Assembly (NCBI GenBank): GCA_028281285.1
Contig: JANQKF010000015.1
Span: forward strand, 309,011-373,010
Direction: 5' to 3'
DNA: 64,000 nt
Origin: Cyclobacteriaceae bacterium
GTDB lineage: Bacteria > Bacteroidota > Bacteroidia > Cytophagales > Cyclobacteriaceae
Position numbers and translations under genes: made by a program. A model generated the notes under the pieces. That model worked only from the letters and a program-made list of their open reading frames with translations, was not told the origin of the DNA and searched no databases. Below are positions 60,137 to 64,000 of this stretch, piece after piece (position 1 is the first letter of the stretch; each line of letters opens with the position of its first letter).

Positions 60137-60803
60137 AGCTAAGTTCTAAAAAAGAATAACCGTTGTTTCTCAACACGTTCAGAGGTTCGACTACCAATTC
60201 TTCTTTATGCTCCGGTCCATTCAGCACCAAGGTATGGTATTCCCCATTCTCACCACAGGCATCTATCTCCAATTGCTCAAACACATCAAGCAACTGAGTT
60301 GTAATCACTTCGCCTAAAATATGTTGCTCGTATTTAGATTGACATGAAACAATCAAAGCCTCAATACCTACTTTAATCATTTCTTCTACGAGCGTTCTCC
60401 TATCCACTTGCCATAAGGGAAGAACAGGTTCAACTTCAGCCGCTTTTGATACCTTCTCATCCCATTTCCTGTGGGATTCAATATCAATATCGCCATAAAC
60501 AGCTGCGTTAACTCCATATTTTGATTTGAGTGTAATAAGCTTGTCGATAAAATTCTTTTCATAGTCTTGCCAGGAAGACTCGATAAACTCCAAAGGCAAG
60601 CCTAAACAAGAGGCCTGCCTCTCCAAGACTTTTTTTGGAATTCCATGTGATCGGGAAATTTGGCCGTTTTCATTCAGTACATTCAAAAGCACCAATGGAT
60701 TCGCCCCTGATAATCTGGCTTTATGAAGAGCTAAATAACTGTCTTTTCCCCCGCTCCATGAGCAGAGGAAAAGACGCTCTGAAATTTTTGTTTTGATTGA
60801 CAA
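60126..60803 (-). CDS. DUF71/COG2102 ATP-pyrophosphatase, copy 2
   Basis: This 225-residue paralogue has the P-loop FLCSWSGGKDSYLALHKA and the signatures HGIPKKVLERQASCLGLPLE, AAVYGDIDIESHRKWDEKV and EIDACGENGEYHTLVLNGPE. It starts at TTG (60803), which directly follows the TAA of the TonB-receptor gene; no ATG precedes the P-loop. The start adjacent to the receptor stop suggests coupled translation. Two DUF71 genes side by side suggest a heteromer or two successive amidations or ligations (inference). Confidence 0.85.
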   Translation of the reverse strand: MSIKTKISERLFLCSWSGGKDSYLALHKARLSGANPLVLLNVLNENGQISRSHGIPKKVLERQASCLGLPLEFIESSWQDYEKNFIDKLITLKSKYGVNAAVYGDIDIESHRKWDEKVSKAAEVEPVLPLWQVDRRTLVEEMIKVGIEALIVSCQSKYEQHILGEVITTQLLDVFEQLEIDACGENGEYHTLVLNGPEHKEELVVEPLNVLRNNGYSFLELSYDN

Positions 60804-62669
60804 TTAGAATTTGGCGCTCAGCCGAATAGTAAAGTTAATTGGCCGGGTCGCAAACCCATAAATGCCTACAAAGTCCTCATCAAAAAGATTGTTAATCGCA
60901 CCTGAAAGCACAATATCACTGTCTTCGAATTGATGCGAAAAACTCAAATCCACCAAATCGTACCCGTCAAGGGTAACCAGAAATGGATCACTAAAAATAG
61001 CGGCTTGTCTTTCTCCAAAATGTGTAAAATTCACTTGGATGTTTGTTCGCTCATTAAATGAATAGTTGGCTTTCATTCCATATTTCTGATCCGGAATTCT
61101 ATAGAACTGTGTAGGATCTCCGAATTTATAATCTGTAAAATGACCTGAAACCTGAAATGATGAATTCACCTGCCATTCCAGGTCAAGTTCGATACCGCTG
61201 ATTTCGCGAGTTCCTGCAATATTGTCATAGGTCCCACCAATCCAGTTGCCGTTAATGTCGAAAAGAGAAACGAAGTCAATTGCATTTTCTTCTTCCCTAT
61301 CAAAGTACTCTAAATTGACCGTCAAAGTATTCCCTAAATATAGCGAGGTACCGAACTCCAAGGAGGCAGTCTCCTCCGCATCCAGGCTACCATTACCGAA
61401 ACCAGGAGCTCCAATCTGAAATAATGTTGGGGCAACAAAAGCAGTGGAGTACGAGCCGAATAATTTAAGTATAATGTTATTACCCAAATCCTGAGTATAG
61501 ACCGGATTAAAATTGTAAACAAGCTTGTTGAATTTAAGACTGCGATTGTAAATGGTGTACCTCAATCCGCCATTAATAGTGAGTTCATCATTAACAACTG
61601 CCGATCCATTGATATAGACTCCAGTGTTAAGTGTTTCCGGATTATCATCATCTGTTTTAAAGAAGTAGTACTGACCTAGTAAACCATAATCATAGTTAAG
61701 CCAACTGTTTGGATTGCGTTTGCGGATAGTTTCGAATTGAAAAAGATTTCCTTGACTTTCGGAAGGAAATCGTGATTCGAATTCTCTCTCCATTCGATTA
61801 AAACTTGTGGATAACGTAGTAGTACCTTTGGGAGTCACAAAGGTGTTCTTGAATCCAATATTGAGTTGATTCAGGGTGAATATATTATTGGCATCGGTAA
61901 AAGCTCCGTCATCATAATCCGATTCATAACGATCATAGGAAAGATTTAAGGACCTATTTCCTCCATTTTCATCATCCATGGATAGCTTCAACCTTCCTGA
62001 ATAATTGAAAACACCATCGTTATCAAACACAGTTGTCGGATCGTTATCTTCTGCAGCTGAAATTCCCTCTGTCACACCAATATTGAATGATGCGAGGTAC
62101 CCAAAATTGAATTTCCGGCCTTGCACGAGTGCATTTGTGTTTAGCATATTGAAAGAACCCACTTGCTGAGATAAGGTCAACTCTGGTTTTGGTGTAGAAG
62201 GCTCTTTTAAGGTAATATTAATCACACCGGCAGCTGCTCCTGTTCCATATTGTGTGCTGGCCCCGCCTTTGAGCACCTCAATCGATTCTACAATATTTGC
62301 ATCTAAAAGCCTTAGATCATAATCATTTGAAATCGCAGATGGATCACTAATCGGAAGGCCGTCAATAAGAATTAGAGTATGTCTGTTTCTGCCACCTCTG
62401 ATATTGTAGCTTAGGTTTGTACCGGGAGTACCAAAAGCTCCATCAATGTGTATGCCAGGCATTGAATTTAAAAGATCAGCAACCGTTCTGCCTGGAAGCT
62501 TCCTGATCTCCTCAGCGGTGATCTTGTAGATCGTCTTACCTGACTTTACAATGGGAGTTTCGTTTCTGGTAGCAGTCACCACGTACTCCCCTAGATACCT
62601 GGTATCTTCCTGGGCATTTAATCCAATCGCCACGGTCATCAAAAAAGCTAATAAGAGTGATTTTCTCAT
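60804..62669 (-). CDS. TonB-dependent outer-membrane receptor, BtuB-like
   Basis: This 621-residue receptor has a signal peptide at 1-19 (ending GLNAQ). The TonB box/plug region follows (GEYVVTATRNETPIVKSGKT, then IRKLPGRTVADLLNSMPGIH and VESIEVLKGGASTQYGTGAA). The 22-strand barrel region runs to the C-terminal FTIRLSAKF, which ends in the outer-membrane signature Phe. No N-terminal CarboxypepD_reg domain is present, as in BtuB-type rather than SusC-type receptors. The size matches BtuB. With the ABC ATPase overlapping its start by 4 bp and the DUF71 pair after it, it probably imports a corrinoid; siderophore or haem uptake is the alternative. Confidence 0.87.
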   Translation of the reverse strand: MRKSLLLAFLMTVAIGLNAQEDTRYLGEYVVTATRNETPIVKSGKTIYKITAEEIRKLPGRTVADLLNSMPGIHIDGAFGTPGTNLSYNIRGGRNRHTLILIDGLPISDPSAISNDYDLRLLDANIVESIEVLKGGASTQYGTGAAAGVINITLKEPSTPKPELTLSQQVGSFNMLNTNALVQGRKFNFGYLASFNIGVTEGISAAEDNDPTTVFDNDGVFNYSGRLKLSMDDENGGNRSLNLSYDRYESDYDDGAFTDANNIFTLNQLNIGFKNTFVTPKGTTTLSTSFNRMEREFESRFPSESQGNLFQFETIRKRNPNSWLNYDYGLLGQYYFFKTDDDNPETLNTGVYINGSAVVNDELTINGGLRYTIYNRSLKFNKLVYNFNPVYTQDLGNNIILKLFGSYSTAFVAPTLFQIGAPGFGNGSLDAEETASLEFGTSLYLGNTLTVNLEYFDREEENAIDFVSLFDINGNWIGGTYDNIAGTREISGIELDLEWQVNSSFQVSGHFTDYKFGDPTQFYRIPDQKYGMKANYSFNERTNIQVNFTHFGERQAAIFSDPFLVTLDGYDLVDLSFSHQFEDSDIVLSGAINNLFDEDFVGIYGFATRPINFTIRLSAKF

Positions 62670-63670
62670 TTTCTTAGAATTGTCAATAGTTGTTCAAAAG
62701 TTGTATAAGTAGTTTCGTTGTTTTCTAGCGTATAACTCGGGTTGGAGCGATCTCCTTCAACCCTTACGGTGTATTCTGCATCTGTCTTATGCGTGATTTC
62801 AAACCCACTTCTTTCCAAGGCATGATGCATCCATTTCAGCAATACTCCCGAGCCTTTTACAATCACTTTGGCTTCTTTCTTAATGTGTTTCCTCTTGAAT
62901 TGCCCTTGTAGGTAATCGAACTTGAGATTCTCTTTAGTGAAAGAATCTTCCAGTATTCCTGCTATAACCAAATCCTCAGGAATTCCTTTTTTTACAGTGT
63001 TTCCATTGATGAGCCACAATTGGTCTGCACTGCTTATAGCGGTATCCAACTCGTGAGAAGAGAGCAAAATTGCTTTGTTGGATTCATGAGCAAGCTCACC
63101 CAATAAATGAAATATCTCCAAGCGATTCGGTAAATCAAGGTGTGCAGTGGGTTCATCCAAAAATATGATTGGGGTGTCCTGGGCGAGGGCACGAGCTATC
63201 ATCACTTTTTGTCTTTCTCCATCACTTAACTCCCCAATATGAGTATTGGCAAATTCCATAGAACCGGTGACTTCCATGGCCCATTGAATTTGGTCCAAGT
63301 CAGTCTTTCGTAAAGTGCCCATCCAACTCGTATATGGAAATCGTCCGAGTGAAACCAAGGCATAACCTGTGAGGTTTCCAGGAGTAGTACGATCAGTCAA
63401 CACCATACTCAGATTTTTCGCAAGTGATTTTTGGGTGAAACTTTCCAGTGGTCTCCCCATAAAATCTATTTCTCCATTAATCGGCTGTTGAATTTTGGCT
63501 AAGGTGCGAATCAAGGTTGATTTCCCACTGCCATTGGGGCCTAATAGACAAGTGAGCTCACCACTTCTAAGTGTTAAGTCTAAACCTTCCAATACTTCCT
63601 TATCTCCTTTGGCTGAGGTATAGCCCACAGTCAGGCTTTTGGTAGTTAATATGGTTTCACTTCTACTCAA
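62666..63670 (-). CDS. FecE/BtuD-type ABC transporter ATPase with C-terminal extension
   Basis: This 334-residue protein starts at TTG (63670), overlapping the permease stop; no nearby ATG precedes the Walker A. Walker A is GPNGSGKS at 44-51, the ABC signature is LSDGERQKVMIARAL, and Walker B is PIIFLDEPTAHLD followed by the switch His in LLSSHELD. The ATPase proper ends near residue 255. About 80 extra residues follow (for example KVIVKGSGVLLKWMHHALER and EFTVRVEGD-like strands) that normal BtuD/FecE proteins lack; they look like a small alpha/beta domain. The partner permease is immediately upstream. Confidence 0.9.
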   Translation of the reverse strand: MSRSETILTTKSLTVGYTSAKGDKEVLEGLDLTLRSGELTCLLGPNGSGKSTLIRTLAKIQQPINGEIDFMGRPLESFTQKSLAKNLSMVLTDRTTPGNLTGYALVSLGRFPYTSWMGTLRKTDLDQIQWAMEVTGSMEFANTHIGELSDGERQKVMIARALAQDTPIIFLDEPTAHLDLPNRLEIFHLLGELAHESNKAILLSSHELDTAISSADQLWLINGNTVKKGIPEDLVIAGILEDSFTKENLKFDYLQGQFKRKHIKKEAKVIVKGSGVLLKWMHHALERSGFEITHKTDAEYTVRVEGDRSNPSYTLENNETTYTTFEQLLTILRK

Positions 63671-64000
63671 AAGCTCGCCTTCAAGTTTCTACGTTTAACA
63701 ATCACCCATATCACCACAGGAGAACCAATCAAAGCCGTAATCGCATTAACGGGAAGTACAGTCTGACTTCCCGGCACCTGTGAAATGATATCACAGATCA
63801 ACATCAAAATACCACCGATAAGCACACAAGTAGGAATAAGCACGCGATGATCGGAAGTATTAAAAATGCTTCTCGCCAAATGAGGAACAGCTATCCCCAC
63901 AAAACCAATCGGTCCACAGAAACCGGTAATGGCTCCGGCAAGCAAACTTGTTACTCCAATAATGAGAACACGTGATCTTTTGATATTCAGCCCCATACTT
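63667..64000 (-). CDS. FecCD/BtuC-type ABC permease, C-terminal part (cut by window edge)
   Basis: The frame runs off the right edge of the window. An internal ATG at 63996 is not the start, because the preceding codon continues the conserved S-M-G-L-N segment. The visible 110 residues are the conserved end of the FecCD family: IKRSRVLIIGVTSLLAGAIT, CGPIGFVGIAVPHLARSI, then VLIGGILMLICDIISQ and TALIGSPVVIWVIVKRR. This permease moves a metal chelate or corrinoid across the inner membrane with the ATPase that overlaps its stop by 4 bp. Any riboswitch controlling the operon would lie outside the window. Confidence 0.88.
   Translation of the reverse strand, partial: SMGLNIKRSRVLIIGVTSLLAGAITGFCGPIGFVGIAVPHLARSIFNTSDHRVLIPTCVLIGGILMLICDIISQVPGSQTVLPVNAITALIGSPVVIWVIVKRRNLKASF

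Noticed and set aside
59429..60803. Annotation of the two DUF71 proteins as diphthine-ammonia ligases
   Set aside because: Diphthamide is not made in bacteria; the name is carried over from archaeal/eukaryotic Dph6, and the context suggests corrinoid metabolism.
1..64000. Prophage, insertion sequence, CRISPR array, rRNA or tRNA
   Set aside because: No transposase, integrase, phage structural gene, regularly spaced repeat array or RNA-gene cloverleaf was noticed on either strand.

Overview
The window comes from a member of the Bacteroidota, most likely a marine Cytophagales-type bacterium. This is inferred from family content: bacillithiol synthesis (BshA), a PorP/SprF-like outer-membrane protein beside a protein with a gliding/T9SS type-B C-terminal domain, carboxypeptidase-regulatory-like (CarboxypepD_reg) proteins, barrel-less TonB-plug proteins, free-standing MacB/FtsX permeases, and ECF sigma factors paired with membrane proteins. 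No rRNA, tRNA, CRISPR array, insertion sequence or phage gene was seen. The window cuts a gene at each end: a pentapeptide-repeat gene on the left and a FecCD/BtuC permease on the right.

Layout. 1-7.3 kb: housekeeping (clpB, thioesterase, rlmN) around a tandem pair of secreted CarboxypepD_reg proteins. 7.4-12.5 kb: a tandem pair of large MG2-like/TonB-plug proteins. 12.5-16.4 kb (minus strand): small membrane protein, mutL and two rhomboid proteases. 16.5-21.5 kb: a GH3/serine-hydrolase fusion, bshA and an NAD(P)-binding protein. 21.5-22.4 kb: two small envelope proteins. 22.5-27.8 kb (minus strand): tight four-gene operon of ECF sigma, TonB, FG-GAP/type-B CTD protein and PorP-OmpA protein. 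28.0-31.3 kb: VWA, AAA+ and AlbA_2 genes. 31.7-38.1 kb: two ECF sigma/TPR-membrane-protein pairs divergent from a secreted TPR-CHAT protease-like protein. 39.3-44.9 kb: a probable N-acetylhexosamine (GalNAc) use locus of nucleotidyltransferase, sugar-1-kinase, cupin, Na+ symporter and GH109-like enzyme. 45-47.5 kb: PhoH-like ATPase and a lipoprotein. 47.5-57.2 kb: NtrB/NtrC-like two-component pair, two FtsX-type permeases and two duplicated small secreted acidic proteins. 57.2-64 kb (minus strand): serine hydrolase and DUF547 lipoprotein downstream of a probable corrinoid uptake operon (permease, ATPase, TonB receptor, two DUF71 ATP-pyrophosphatases).

The strongest candidate for an undescribed system is the 47.5-57.2 kb block. 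All four plus-strand genes or remnant-free units there (permease 1, permease 2, small protein 1, small protein 2) carry a sigma-54-like -24/-12 element. Each also has a 17-bp TGT-N11-ACA dyad placed 77-78 bp upstream of the -12 G. The adjacent divergent gene encodes a sigma-54-activating response regulator. This points to one regulon joining a membrane sensor, two mechanotransmission-type permeases and two small secreted acidic proteins. The small-protein unit is duplicated at a constant 1120-bp offset, with promoter, leader and terminator, around decayed gene remnants.

A second theme is tandem paralogy: seven neighbouring pairs of related genes or modules occur in 64 kb.
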